Part shown: positions 8,222-17,927 of the stretch, in pieces
How the letters are laid out: the number at the start of each line of letters is the position of its first letter
How positions within the stretch are numbered: position 1 is the stretch's first letter
Source: Francisellaceae bacterium UBA6186
GTDB lineage: Bacteria > Pseudomonadota > Gammaproteobacteria > UBA6186 > Azoamicaceae
Length of the DNA stretch: 41,291 bases
Assembly (NCBI GenBank): GCA_002422785.1
Contig: DITK01000004.1
Location: 1 to 41,291, forward strand
Direction: 5' to 3'
The notes under the pieces: model-generated
What the model saw: only the letters and a program-made list of their open reading frames with translations
What the model was told of the DNA's origin: nothing
Databases searched by the model: none
Position numbers and translations under genes: made by a program

Positions 8222-8719
8222 ATGGATATAAAAAAGATTAAAAAACTTATTGAGCTTTTAGAGCAATCTGGAATTTCAGAAATGGAAATTAAAGAAGGCA
8301 GGGAATCAATTAAACTTTGTAAACACCTTCCCACTATGCCAACATTACCACAAACAATGCCGCAAATGATTGTTTCATCTCCACCATTTAATTCTAACAC
8401 TCATGCTAATTTTATTAATCACACTCAAGTGCAGCAAGAACTATCTTCTATAAATCAGGCCGTATCACCATCTAACGAACGTTCTTCGTTAAAATCACCA
8501 ATGGTTGGTACATTTTATAAATCAGCATCTCCTGAAACTAAACCATTTGTTGCAATTGGCGATAGAGTAAATATTGGTCAAATATTATGTATTATTGAGG
8601 CCATGAAAATGTTTAATCAAATTGAAGCAGAATATGCAGGAACTATAGAAGCTATTCTGGTAGAAAGTGGCCAACCAGTAGAATTTGGTCAACCTTTATT
8701 TATTATAAACCCCGACTAA
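8222..8719 (+). CDS. accB: Biotin carboxyl carrier protein of acetyl-CoA carboxylase
   Basis: This 165-residue carrier subunit shuttles carboxyl groups between biotin carboxylase and carboxyltransferase in the first step of fatty-acid synthesis. The N-terminus MDIKKIKKLIELLEQSG matches the family start, so the ATG at 8222 was chosen over a GTG 12 bases upstream. A flexible, Pro/Thr/Met-rich linker (about 36-88) leads to the biotinyl domain, with biotinylation site Lys129 in EAMKM (126-130) and the thumb-containing KSPMVGTFY segment. accC follows after 26 bp. Confidence 0.96.
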   Translation: MDIKKIKKLIELLEQSGISEMEIKEGRESIKLCKHLPTMPTLPQTMPQMIVSSPPFNSNTHANFINHTQVQQELSSINQAVSPSNERSSLKSPMVGTFYKSASPETKPFVAIGDRVNIGQILCIIEAMKMFNQIEAEYAGTIEAILVESGQPVEFGQPLFIINPD

Positions 8720-8745
8720 TATTTATAAAATATAAGAATAAGCAA

Positions 8746-10101
8746 ATGAATAAAATTGTTAAAATAGATAAATTATTAATAGCTAATCGTGGGGAAATCG
8801 CTCTACGTATACTTCGATGCTGCAGAGAATTAGGTATAAAAACTGTAGCTGTTCATTCAACTGCTGATAGCGATTTGATCCATGTAAAATTAGCTGACGA
8901 ATCGGTATGTATTGGGCCTGCTCCATCTAACCAAAGCTACTTAAATATTCCAGCTATAATTAGCGCTTGTGAGATAACCGATGCTATGGCTATTCATCCA
9001 GGTTACGGATTTTTATCTGAAAATCCTGATTTCGCTGAAAAGGTTGAACAATCTGGATTTATTTTTGTAGGCCCCACAGCGCAAACCATAAGACTCATGG
9101 GTAATAAAATATCAGCAATTAATGCTATGAAAACCACTGGGGTGCCATGTATACCAGGTTCTTACGCACCACTTACTGATGATTCACCAAGCAATATTAA
9201 TTTAGCAAAAAAAATTGGATACCCAATTATCATAAAAGCAGCTGGCGGTGGTGGCGGTCGTGGCATGAAAGTTGTACACAGCGAAGCAGCTTTATTAAAT
9301 GCGATAGCTCTTACCAAAATCGAAGCCAAAGCTGCCTTCGATAACGACAGTGTTTATATGGAAAAGTTTTTAGAAAATCCAAGACACATAGAAATTCAAG
9401 TAATATCGGACGGTCAAGGTAATGCTATTTATTTAGGTGACAGAGATTGTTCCATGCAAAGACGTCACCAGAAAGTTATTGAAGAAGCACCAGCAATCGG
9501 GGTACCTGATACTTTAAGAAAAAAAATTGGAGAACTATGTGTTAAGGCTTGTATAGAAATTAACTATAGAGGTGCCGGAACTTTTGAATTTTTGTATGAA
9601 AACGACGAGTTTTATTTTATAGAAATGAATACTAGAATCCAGGTAGAGCATCCGATAACAGAATTAATCACTGGTATTGATATAGTAAAATTACAATTGG
9701 AAATTGCAGCAGGGAAACCTTTAGCTATTAAACAACAAGATGTTATAATTAAAGGCCATGCGATAGAATGTCGCTTTAATGCCGAAGATCCAAAAACATT
9801 TATGCCATGTCCTGGTAAAATTAATTTATATCATGCTCCTGGTGGTCCTGGCATTAGAATTGATTCTCATATATATACTAGCTACAAAGTACCTCCTAAT
9901 TATGATTCATTACTTGGTAAATTAATTGCCTATGGCGATAACCGAGAGGAGGCAATTAATAGAATGCAAACCGCATTAGATGAAATAATAATAGACGGTA
10001 TTAAAACTAATATTCCTCTTCATCAAAATATGATGAAAGATGTAAATTTTAGGCATGGCGGACAATCTATCCATTATTTAGAAAAAAAATTGGCAGAGTA
10101 A
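8746..10101 (+). CDS. accC: Biotin carboxylase subunit of acetyl-CoA carboxylase
   Basis: A 451-residue ATP-grasp enzyme that carboxylates the biotin on AccB with bicarbonate and ATP. The sequence shows the N-terminal KLLIANRGEIALRI, HPGYGFLSEN, the glycine-rich ATP loop GGGGGRGMK (167-175), the metal and catalytic segment EMNTRIQVEHP and the C-terminal YDSLLGKLI. Its length equals that of other AccC proteins. It is cotranscribed with accB. The usual next gene in many gammaproteobacteria, prmA, is absent and dusB follows after 25 bp. Confidence 0.97.
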   Translation: MNKIVKIDKLLIANRGEIALRILRCCRELGIKTVAVHSTADSDLIHVKLADESVCIGPAPSNQSYLNIPAIISACEITDAMAIHPGYGFLSENPDFAEKVEQSGFIFVGPTAQTIRLMGNKISAINAMKTTGVPCIPGSYAPLTDDSPSNINLAKKIGYPIIIKAAGGGGGRGMKVVHSEAALLNAIALTKIEAKAAFDNDSVYMEKFLENPRHIEIQVISDGQGNAIYLGDRDCSMQRRHQKVIEEAPAIGVPDTLRKKIGELCVKACIEINYRGAGTFEFLYENDEFYFIEMNTRIQVEHPITELITGIDIVKLQLEIAAGKPLAIKQQDVIIKGHAIECRFNAEDPKTFMPCPGKINLYHAPGGPGIRIDSHIYTSYKVPPNYDSLLGKLIAYGDNREEAINRMQTALDEIIIDGIKTNIPLHQNMMKDVNFRHGGQSIHYLEKKLAE

Positions 10102-10126
10102 CAATCTCTCCTTATACAAATAACAT

Positions 10127-11089
10127 ATGCAAATTGGAATTTATAACATAGAAAACAAAGCTATATTAGCCCCGATGGCAGGAGTAACTGATAGACCATT
10201 TCGGCAAATATGTAAGAAATTAGGTGCTGGCATGGCTGCATCAGAAATGGTTGGATCTACATCATTAGTGCGTGGCAGCCTAAAAACTTTGCGTCGAGCT
10301 AATCATTTAGGGGAAGCTACGCCACGAGTAGTACAAATAGTAGGTACCGATCCAGCAACTATGGCACTGGCTGCAAAAATTAATGCTGACCAAGGGGCGC
10401 AAATTATCGACATCAATATGGGCTGTCCAGCAAAACAAGTTTGTAATATGCAAGCTGGATCGGCTTTACTTAAAAACGAACCATTAGTTACCAAAATTTT
10501 AGATGCAGTGGTAAATGCGGTTAATATTCCAATCACTTTAAAAATTCGTACTGGTTGGGATCCGCATCATAAAAATGGCGTAGAGATCGCCAAATTAGCG
10601 GAAAATGCTGGTATTCAAGCACTTGCAGTTCATGGTAGAACCAGATGTTGTTTTTTTAAAGGCGAAGCCGAATATCAAACTATTGCTGCAATCAAACAAA
10701 GTGTCAAAATTCCAGTAATTGCTAATGGTGATATTACTACAGCAGAAAAGGCTAAGCATGTTCTAGATATTACTGGTGCTGATGCGGTCATGATAGGCAG
10801 AGCCGCATTTGGGGCACCATGGATTTTCAATCAAATTAATCACTATTTAATTTATAGTCAAAAATTAAAAGAACCATCTTATCAAGAAATTCATATGATT
10901 TTATGCGAACATTTAGCGTATTTATATGATTTTTATGGTGAAACAACTGGAATTTTAATGGCAAGAAAACACGTAAGTTGGTATGCGAAAAATAAACCAT
11001 CTGCTGCTAAATTTAGAAATGATTTTAATAAATTAAAATCTTCTACTGAACAATTAGCAGCTGTTACTCACTTTTTTGAGGAGATGTAA
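10127..11089 (+). CDS. dusB: tRNA-dihydrouridine synthase B
   Basis: A 320-residue FMN enzyme that reduces a uridine in the tRNA D-loop (U17 in E. coli). The FMN-binding start LAPMAGVTDRPFR, the catalytic Cys100 in NMGCPAKQV, KIRTGW, VHGRTR and the FMN phosphate segment ANGDI...GADAVMIGRAA are all present. The stop codon TAA shares one base with the fis start (TAATG), which is the classical dusB-fis coupling. The gene is likely transcribed with accBC. Confidence 0.96.
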   Translation: MQIGIYNIENKAILAPMAGVTDRPFRQICKKLGAGMAASEMVGSTSLVRGSLKTLRRANHLGEATPRVVQIVGTDPATMALAAKINADQGAQIIDINMGCPAKQVCNMQAGSALLKNEPLVTKILDAVVNAVNIPITLKIRTGWDPHHKNGVEIAKLAENAGIQALAVHGRTRCCFFKGEAEYQTIAAIKQSVKIPVIANGDITTAEKAKHVLDITGADAVMIGRAAFGAPWIFNQINHYLIYSQKLKEPSYQEIHMILCEHLAYLYDFYGETTGILMARKHVSWYAKNKPSAAKFRNDFNKLKSSTEQLAAVTHFFEEM

Positions 11090-11349
11090 TGCAAGAGAAT
11101 CAAAATTTATTATCACTTAATCAACAAATAAGATCTTCTTTACAAAAATATTTTTCTAATTTTGAAACCTTAGATTTTACGCATATTGCCAATTTATATA
11201 ATTTAGTATTATCAGAAGTCGAAAAACCATTATTAGAAATGGTTTTAGAATATACGAATAGTAATCAATCTAAAGCTGCTAAAGTTCTCGGGGTTAGCCG
11301 TAACACTTTAAGAAAATTAATTAATAAATACACTAATTCTTTAGATTAA
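11089..11349 (+). CDS. fis: DNA-binding protein Fis
   Basis: An 86-residue nucleoid protein with the conserved C-terminal helix-turn-helix (NQSKAAKVLGVSRNTLRKL). The central dimerisation helices include PLLEMVLEYT. It is slightly shorter than E. coli Fis (98 residues), mostly through a shorter N-terminal arm. A GAGGAG Shine-Dalgarno lies within the end of dusB, and the ATG overlaps the dusB stop. Fis bends DNA and modulates rRNA, metabolic and virulence promoters. In Legionella, Fis proteins regulate effector genes, which is relevant given dotA in this window. It is convergent with ftsW, 18 bp apart. Confidence 0.95.
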   Translation: MQENQNLLSLNQQIRSSLQKYFSNFETLDFTHIANLYNLVLSEVEKPLLEMVLEYTNSNQSKAAKVLGVSRNTLRKLINKYTNSLD

Positions 11350-11367
11350 ATGTTAATTTTTTAAATT

Positions 11368-12489
11368 TTAGTTTTTAGTTTTTAATTCAAAATCAATCCT
11401 AAACAATATCCCGATGGCTAAACAACAAACCAACAAGCTATTTCCACCATAACTAATAAACGGCAAAGTTAATCCTTTAGTGGGTAGCAATCCAATATTA
11501 ACTCCTATATTAACTATAGATTGTAATGCCAGCCAAAATGATATTCCATATGCTAAATAAGCCATAAAAAATTTTTTAGCTAACATTGCATCTTGTGCGA
11601 TTTTTAAACAACGAACAGTTATAATAGAAAGTAATAAAATCACTAGAATAGCCCCAACAAACCCTAATTCTTCAGCAACAATTGCAAAAATAAAATCAGT
11701 ATATGCTTCTGGTAAATATAATAATTTTTGCACACTCCCACCCAAACCTATACCAAAATATCCGCCACGACCAAAGGCAATTAGCGACTGAACCAATTGA
11801 TAGCCTTTATCAAACTGATCATCCCAAGGATTTAAAAAACCTATGATCCTTTGCAATCTATACGGTGATGTAAAAATTAAACCAATAATCATTATGCCGG
11901 CAAAAGGTAACAGTAAAAATAAATATCTAAGCTTAACACCTGCTATAAATAACAACCCAACAACAGTACAACTAAGAATAAACATAGCACCAAAATCTGG
12001 CTCTAATAATAACAATATATCAAATACAGCTAAAACCATCAAAGGTACAATAAAACCAATAAAATTAGTACGTACATTTTCTTTTCTACGTACTAAGTAA
12101 CCAGCCATATATATAACAAATAATAATTTACAAAACTCTGATGACTGAATAGATATAGGCCCCAAAAATATCCACCTGAACGCACCATTTATTGATCTAG
12201 ATAATCCAGGAATAAAGACTAAAATTAACAAAATTAAGCTAATTACTAAACAATGATTAGAAATTTTTTGTATATGTTTAATAGGCACAAAAGTTATAAA
12301 AAAACATGCTAATAGACTTATGATAACGTATATAACATGATGAACAGTAAAATAAAAATCTGAAACATTGTATTTTTCAGCAATTGGCATAGAAGCTGAA
12401 GCCACTATTACCACACTAAACAATAATAAAGATAAAAATCCAAACAATAAAACTGTATCAAATTTTTCTTTTTTTTTATTCATGTTCAT
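11368..12489 (-). CDS. ftsW: Septal peptidoglycan polymerase FtsW (SEDS family)
   Basis: A 373-residue integral membrane protein with about ten membrane segments. SEDS motifs include a loop with NGAFRWIFLGPISIQSSEFCKL, the LEPDFGAMF segment and the C-terminal TKGLTLPFISYGGNSLL. FtsW polymerises glycan strands from lipid II at the septum with FtsI. The start overlaps the murD end by 14 bp. It is the last gene of this dcw half; murG, which usually follows, is absent and fis lies convergently next to it. Confidence 0.95.
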   Translation of the reverse strand: MNMNKKKEKFDTVLLFGFLSLLLFSVVIVASASMPIAEKYNVSDFYFTVHHVIYVIISLLACFFITFVPIKHIQKISNHCLVISLILLILVFIPGLSRSINGAFRWIFLGPISIQSSEFCKLLFVIYMAGYLVRRKENVRTNFIGFIVPLMVLAVFDILLLLEPDFGAMFILSCTVVGLLFIAGVKLRYLFLLLPFAGIMIIGLIFTSPYRLQRIIGFLNPWDDQFDKGYQLVQSLIAFGRGGYFGIGLGGSVQKLLYLPEAYTDFIFAIVAEELGFVGAILVILLLSIITVRCLKIAQDAMLAKKFFMAYLAYGISFWLALQSIVNIGVNIGLLPTKGLTLPFISYGGNSLLVCCLAIGILFRIDFELKTKN

Positions 12490-13864
12490 AAAGCTCTAAA
12501 ACATTTTCAGTAAATACTTCTCCACGATGCTTATAATTTTTAAACATATCAAAGCTAGCACAAGCTGGAGAAAACAATACTGTATCTCCTTTTATTGCAA
12601 GTTGCTTTGCCATAGCAACTGCCACTCGTAAATCCATTGCAATATAACAATTAATATTATCTTGCAAAATATTTAATAATTCATATTTACACTGCCCTAT
12701 CAAAATTGCAACTTTACAATTTTTAACAACAATATCTTTTAACAAAGACAAATCAGCATTTTTATTTACGCCACCCAAAATAATTATTATTTGTTTGTTA
12801 TTTTCTCTATTATAACAAGTGGCACTAGTATTATTTAAAGCGGCTATTGTAGCACCAATATTAGTACCTTTAGAATCATTGATCCATAACACACCATCAT
12901 GAAACACACCTACTATTTGACATCTATGATCTAATCCAGAAAAATTTCTTAATGCAACACACATTGCATCTTCTGGTAAATTCAATAAATAGCCGACAGC
13001 TAAACAGGCTAATGCATTTAATAAATTATGTTCGCCAGTTAATGGTAAATCATTAATTAATAAAATTTTATGATTACCCCGCATCAACCACTTATAATCA
13101 GGATCTATACTAAAATCTTTTTCCGTAGCAATTGGATGTTTGCCAAAAGATACATAATTTTTTATGTCATTTTTTATACTATATGGATTATACTTATTTA
13201 TATCTTCCCTATAATAAACAATGTTTGTTGCATGCTGATAAATTTTCAATTTAGCAGCACAATATACACTAAAATCTGGGTAACGATCTAGATGATCAGG
13301 AGTAATATTTAAAATACAAGCTACATCACAATATAATTTATCCATTAATTCCAACTGAAAACTAGACAATTCAATTATATATAATAAAATATCACTATCG
13401 AATAAAGCATTTAATACTGGATACCCAACATTACCGCACATAGCATATTTAATTCCAGCATGTTCTGCCATTTTTGCTAAAATATTAACTACTGTTGTTT
13501 TACCATTAGTACCAGTTATTGCCGCCAATTGAATAGCTTTAGTTTTTTTTATTTTATTAATTTGTTCTAAAAACAAATTAATATCATTAGTCAATTTTGC
13601 CCCCATAGCTACGGCATGTTGTATAACTGGTAAAGATTGATCTATCCCTGGACTTAATACTAAAATATCTGCATTATGTGGAATGTTCAACTCGCCAAAA
13701 ATGAATTCTACTGTTGGGTATTTATAAGATAACTCACGCAATTCTAAATTATCTTGCACATCTGTTGCAGTAATCTTTGCTATTTTATAATTAATTAGAA
13801 ATTCTAAGCAAGAAATGCCAGTAATTCCCAGACCTAAAACACAATAATGCAATTTTTTATTCAT
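12476..13864 (-). CDS. murD: UDP-N-acetylmuramoyl-L-alanine--D-glutamate ligase
   Basis: A 462-residue cytoplasmic Mur ligase adding D-Glu to UDP-MurNAc-L-Ala. All three domains are visible: an N-terminal Rossmann-like domain (VLGLGITG), the central ATPase with P-loop GTNGKTT (118-124) and NITPDHLDRY, and the C-terminal domain with LDHRCQ and NDSKGTN. The length is normal, in contrast with the shortened MurE nearby. It lies 23 bp after mraY and overlaps ftsW. Confidence 0.96.
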   Translation of the reverse strand: MNKKLHYCVLGLGITGISCLEFLINYKIAKITATDVQDNLELRELSYKYPTVEFIFGELNIPHNADILVLSPGIDQSLPVIQHAVAMGAKLTNDINLFLEQINKIKKTKAIQLAAITGTNGKTTVVNILAKMAEHAGIKYAMCGNVGYPVLNALFDSDILLYIIELSSFQLELMDKLYCDVACILNITPDHLDRYPDFSVYCAAKLKIYQHATNIVYYREDINKYNPYSIKNDIKNYVSFGKHPIATEKDFSIDPDYKWLMRGNHKILLINDLPLTGEHNLLNALACLAVGYLLNLPEDAMCVALRNFSGLDHRCQIVGVFHDGVLWINDSKGTNIGATIAALNNTSATCYNRENNKQIIIILGGVNKNADLSLLKDIVVKNCKVAILIGQCKYELLNILQDNINCYIAMDLRVAVAMAKQLAIKGDTVLFSPACASFDMFKNYKHRGEVFTENVLELYEHE

Positions 13865-13887
13865 TATAAACTACCAACAGTCTTACA

Positions 13888-14979
13888 TCATCTTAATTTA
13901 ATGCTCGCTAAAGCGAATAATACTAAAATTGCAGTAATAATCCAAAACCTTACAATTACCCTAGGCTCTGGCCAGCCCAACAATTCAAAATGATGATGAA
14001 TTGGAGCCATTCTAAATATTCTTTTACCGGTTAACTTATAAGAACAGACCTGCATAATAACTGACAATGTTTCAGCAACAAACACCCCACCCATAATAAA
14101 TAATAATAATTCTTGCCTAACAATAATAGCAATTACCCCTAATGCAGCACCTAATCCTAATGAACCAACATCCCCCATAAAAATTTGAGCAGGATAAGCA
14201 TTAAACCATAAGAACCCTAAACCGGACCCAACAATTCCAGCACAAATTATAGCTATTTCTTGAACTCCTGGTATGTAAGGCAAAATCAAATAACTAGCAA
14301 AATTTATATTACCAGTAATATAGGCAAATACTCCCAAAGCCCCACTAATTAATATAATAGGCATAATAGCTAACCCATCTAAACCATCAGTTAAATTTAC
14401 TGCATTGCTAGTTCCAACTATGACAAAATAGCTAAAAACTATATATCCTATTCCTAAGGGAAATATGGCTTTTTTGAAAAAAGGTATTAACAAACTAGTT
14501 TCTACTTGTGTTTTAGCTAATTTAAATAAAATAATAGCTACTAATAATGCACATATCGATTGCCAAAAATATTTCCATTTTGCTGGTAACCCACGATGAT
14601 GTTTGAGCACTAGTTTTTTATAATCATCAAACCATCCTATAAAACCAAAACTCGTAATCACTCCCAAAATTAACCATACATATTTATTATTTAAATCACT
14701 CCATAAAATAGTAGTTATAAAAATCGTGGTTAAAATTAATACCCCACCCATGGTTGGGGTGCCACTTTTAGATAAATGACTCATAGGGCCACATGTTCGT
14801 ACCACTTGCCCTAATTGCATTTTACCAAGCCATTCAATCATTTTAGGCCCAACTATTAATGATATGATTAGAGATGTTAAAGCTGATAAAATCATTCTCA
14901 AGGTTATATAATCAAATACTGATAAAATATGTAAAAAATTATAGTGCTGCTGTAATTGATTAAAAATCCATAATAACAT
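13888..14979 (-). CDS. mraY: Phospho-N-acetylmuramoyl-pentapeptide-transferase
   Basis: A 363-residue membrane enzyme that transfers phospho-MurNAc-pentapeptide to undecaprenyl phosphate, giving lipid I. About ten membrane segments are present, plus the family signatures: GTPTMGG, the metal-binding FDDYKK (Asp118, Asp119), NLTDGLDGLA, MGDVGSLGLG and the cytoplasmic APIHHHFE. It follows murE by only 16 bp; in most gammaproteobacteria murF would sit in between. Confidence 0.96.
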   Translation of the reverse strand: MLLWIFNQLQQHYNFLHILSVFDYITLRMILSALTSLIISLIVGPKMIEWLGKMQLGQVVRTCGPMSHLSKSGTPTMGGVLILTTIFITTILWSDLNNKYVWLILGVITSFGFIGWFDDYKKLVLKHHRGLPAKWKYFWQSICALLVAIILFKLAKTQVETSLLIPFFKKAIFPLGIGYIVFSYFVIVGTSNAVNLTDGLDGLAIMPIILISGALGVFAYITGNINFASYLILPYIPGVQEIAIICAGIVGSGLGFLWFNAYPAQIFMGDVGSLGLGAALGVIAIIVRQELLLFIMGGVFVAETLSVIMQVCSYKLTGKRIFRMAPIHHHFELLGWPEPRVIVRFWIITAILVLFALASIKLR

Positions 14980-14995
14980 AAATAAATGTCCCTAA

Positions 14996-16240
14996 TTAAA
15001 TATAATTGACCTGATTCTTAGCTGTAAAAAGAACAGACTGCCATGCTTCTGTAGCAACTGCATGGTCACAAAAAGGATATTCTTGATCACTAATAATTTG
15101 CTTAGTTTCATGCCCCTTGCCAGCGACAAGAATTATATGATCTCGACCATAATTATTCACCCCTCTATGAATGGCCTGTTTACGATCCATCTCAACAATC
15201 AAATTTCCTGGTAATTTCCTAATTTTATAACTTAAAATATCTTCTATAATTTTTTTTGGATCTTCGAACCTGGGATTGTCTTGAGTCAAAATAATGCTAT
15301 CACAATATTTATCAGCTACTTCCAACATTTTTGGTCTTTTAGCTGTATCTCTATCACCACCACAACCGAATATACAACAAATTTTTCTATTAGGGTAATG
15401 TTGTACTATAGACAATAAAGCTTTCTCTAAGCCATCAGGGGTATGAGCATAGTCAATAATTATTTCTGAATTTGCAACTCTTTGCAACCTACCAGTTGCA
15501 GGTTGTAATAAACTACACCTTTTTACAATATCTGCCAACGGCAACTCTAACGCACAGACTGCAATACTAGCTAATAAATTACTTAAATTATGCAATCCCA
15601 TTAAACCTATTTCTATAGTACCATTGCCCCATGGAGTTATAATAGATGCTTCTATACTAGAATTATTAAATATCACTCTTTCACAGGTAATTTTTTGCAT
15701 ATTTTCAAGAAAATAATCTTTAGGTTGTTCTGCAATAGATTTAGTACTAAATCCAATAATTTCTAATTTGTGATTAACTTGATTTGTTTGTAGCAACCTA
15801 ATCAATCGCATGCCGTATGGATCATCTATATTAATTATGGCACGCTTTAATTTATTATTATATTCAGTAAATAATTTTACTTTGGTCTGAAAATAATTTT
15901 CCATAGTTTTATGATAATCTAAATGATCATGAGATAAATTAGTAAATACAGCATCTATAAAATCAATATTAGCAACCCTTTGTTGATCTAACCCATGAGA
16001 AGATACTTCCATCGCAACAAATTGACAATCTTTCTTAGAAACTTCTATTAAATTTTTATGTAATTCAACATTTCCTAAAGTAGTTAATCTTGTTTTGGTT
16101 ACCAAACAAGCATTATCTTTATAGTGTTTTATACCCAAAGTACCAAAACTTGCACAATTTATATTTTCTTTAAGAAGTTGGCAAACCAAGTCTACACAAG
16201 TTGTTTTACCGTTAGTACCAGTAACTCCTACTATTTTCAT
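14996..16240 (-). CDS. murE: UDP-MurNAc-tripeptide synthetase MurE, lacking the N-terminal domain
   Basis: A Mur ligase that adds meso-diaminopimelate to UDP-MurNAc-L-Ala-D-Glu. The DNPR motif at 321-324 marks DAP specificity. The P-loop GTNGKTT is at 8-14, HDHLDYH follows, and the carbamylation lysine of the family corresponds to Lys120. The product has 414 residues, versus about 495 in E. coli, and starts directly at the ATPase domain (MKIVGVTGTNG). The roughly 85-100-residue N-terminal domain that binds the UDP end of the substrate is missing. The ATG overlaps the ftsI stop as ATGA, so this start looks genuine and no N-terminal coding space exists upstream. The rest of the frame is intact and well conserved. 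Confidence 0.88.
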   Translation of the reverse strand: MKIVGVTGTNGKTTCVDLVCQLLKENINCASFGTLGIKHYKDNACLVTKTRLTTLGNVELHKNLIEVSKKDCQFVAMEVSSHGLDQQRVANIDFIDAVFTNLSHDHLDYHKTMENYFQTKVKLFTEYNNKLKRAIINIDDPYGMRLIRLLQTNQVNHKLEIIGFSTKSIAEQPKDYFLENMQKITCERVIFNNSSIEASIITPWGNGTIEIGLMGLHNLSNLLASIAVCALELPLADIVKRCSLLQPATGRLQRVANSEIIIDYAHTPDGLEKALLSIVQHYPNRKICCIFGCGGDRDTAKRPKMLEVADKYCDSIILTQDNPRFEDPKKIIEDILSYKIRKLPGNLIVEMDRKQAIHRGVNNYGRDHIILVAGKGHETKQIISDQEYPFCDHAVATEAWQSVLFTAKNQVNYI

Positions 16241-17922
16241 GAATGATTAGCTCCGCTTTGAGCTACATGTACTGCTTGAATATCAGGAGGAACATTTAAA
16301 ATACGTAATGCACTAGATGCTATTTTAGCAAATAATGGTTCTGCTGCTTGATTACCATAATATCCACTGATTGATGGCTCATTAATTGTAACAACTATAG
16401 AAAATTTAGGAGAATTAGCTGGCACCAAACCACAAAAAACTGCTAAATGCCTATTTTTATCGTAACTATATTTACCTAATTTACGTGCCGTTCCAGTTTT
16501 ACCTGCGATATTATAGCCATCAACTTTAGTAAGCTTTGATGTGCGACGACTGGATGCCAATGCTAACATTTCAATTACTTGTTCGCTAACTTTAGGTGCC
16601 ATAACCCTAACACCAGTTTGAGGATCCTGTAGTTTGACAAAACTTACTGGACGCCTAATCCCATTGGCACCTAAAATTGCATATGCTCTAGCTAATTGTA
16701 ATGGGGTAACAGCCATAGCATAGCCAAAAGACATAGTGGCCAATACAAATTGTTGATTTTTATTTGGTAAATTTAATACACCAGAACTTTCCCCAGGAAA
16801 GCCACTGCTAGTTGTGGATCCAAAGCCTACTCTATCATACATATTCCATAATAAATCTGCAGAATTAACATTAGAGTTTGCTAAAATTAATTTACTTATG
16901 CCGATATTGCTGGAATGTTGTAATATAGTTGCAATATTTAACACCCCATTATCTTTAAGATCTTTAATAACACCACCCTTCAATTGCCAGACCCCAGGAC
17001 TTGTATCAACTAATATACTTGGAGAAACTCCTCTTTCCAACACACTAGCTACACTAAATGCTTTAATAGAAGAAGCTGGTTCAAAATAATCAGTAACGGC
17101 AATGTTTCGATATTTACTACTATTAATATCAGTAATTTTTTCATTGGGATTGAATGTTGGCTGATTAGCCATGGCTAATACTTCGCCAGTTTTAACATCT
17201 AAAATAACGACACTGCCAGATTGAGCATGATGTTTTGATATACCTTCTTTTAATTCCCGATGTGCTAAATATTGCAACCTATGATCAATGCTGCTTATAA
17301 CATCCTGTCCTGGCTGTATATCTTGAATATTTTTTACATACTCAACTTCTCTACCAAGCCTATCATTAATAACAACTTTTTTACCGGCAACACCTTGTAA
17401 TTTATTATTATAAGAATATTCCATGCCGGATATCCCTTGATCATCCAGATTAGTAAATCCTAGAACATGGGCACTTACTTCTCCCGTTGGATAGTATCTT
17501 TTATATTCTGATTTGAAATTTATACCAGGAATATTTAATTGATTAATTTTTTCTACATCGACAGGAGCAACGTGACGCTTTAAGTATAAAAATTCTTTAT
17601 CCGCATATTGCTTTAATCTATTAACAAATTGTTGTTTATTAATAGATAACAATTGCAATAGTTTTGAGATATTAACATGGTTAATATCAAAAACTTTTGG
17701 ATTCAACCAAATCGATTCTATTTTAGTACTAACAGCTAGCGGTTCTAAGTTTCTATCTAAAATCATACCTCTATATGGCTTGTCATTAACTATTCTAACT
17801 ACCATGGCATTACCTTGTTTTTTGAGGAATGCTTGTTCAAAAACTTGTAAATTAATTAATTTGGCAACCACTCCGCTCACCAACAATAACAATAATATTA
17901 ATAAAAATTTATGTCTAATCAT
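16237..17922 (-). CDS. ftsI: Septal peptidoglycan transpeptidase FtsI (PBP3)
   Basis: A 561-residue class B penicillin-binding protein that cross-links septal peptidoglycan with FtsW. A single N-terminal membrane anchor (about 5-23) is followed by the pedestal domain (RGMILDRN, SVDHRLQ-like SIDHRLQ). The transpeptidase motifs are SxxK (Ser284-Ser-Ile-Lys287), SxN (337-339) and KTGTA (475-479). All catalytic motifs are intact. The stop overlaps murE by 4 bp, and ftsL lies 5 bp upstream. Confidence 0.95.
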   Translation of the reverse strand: MIRHKFLLILLLLLVSGVVAKLINLQVFEQAFLKKQGNAMVVRIVNDKPYRGMILDRNLEPLAVSTKIESIWLNPKVFDINHVNISKLLQLLSINKQQFVNRLKQYADKEFLYLKRHVAPVDVEKINQLNIPGINFKSEYKRYYPTGEVSAHVLGFTNLDDQGISGMEYSYNNKLQGVAGKKVVINDRLGREVEYVKNIQDIQPGQDVISSIDHRLQYLAHRELKEGISKHHAQSGSVVILDVKTGEVLAMANQPTFNPNEKITDINSSKYRNIAVTDYFEPASSIKAFSVASVLERGVSPSILVDTSPGVWQLKGGVIKDLKDNGVLNIATILQHSSNIGISKLILANSNVNSADLLWNMYDRVGFGSTTSSGFPGESSGVLNLPNKNQQFVLATMSFGYAMAVTPLQLARAYAILGANGIRRPVSFVKLQDPQTGVRVMAPKVSEQVIEMLALASSRRTSKLTKVDGYNIAGKTGTARKLGKYSYDKNRHLAVFCGLVPANSPKFSIVVTINEPSISGYYGNQAAEPLFAKIASSALRILNVPPDIQAVHVAQSGANHS

Positions 17923-17927
17923 ATTTA

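Noticed and set aside
11340..11370. Bidirectional terminator between convergent fis and ftsW
   Set aside because: The 18-bp gap is AT-rich but no stem with G-C pairs can be formed.
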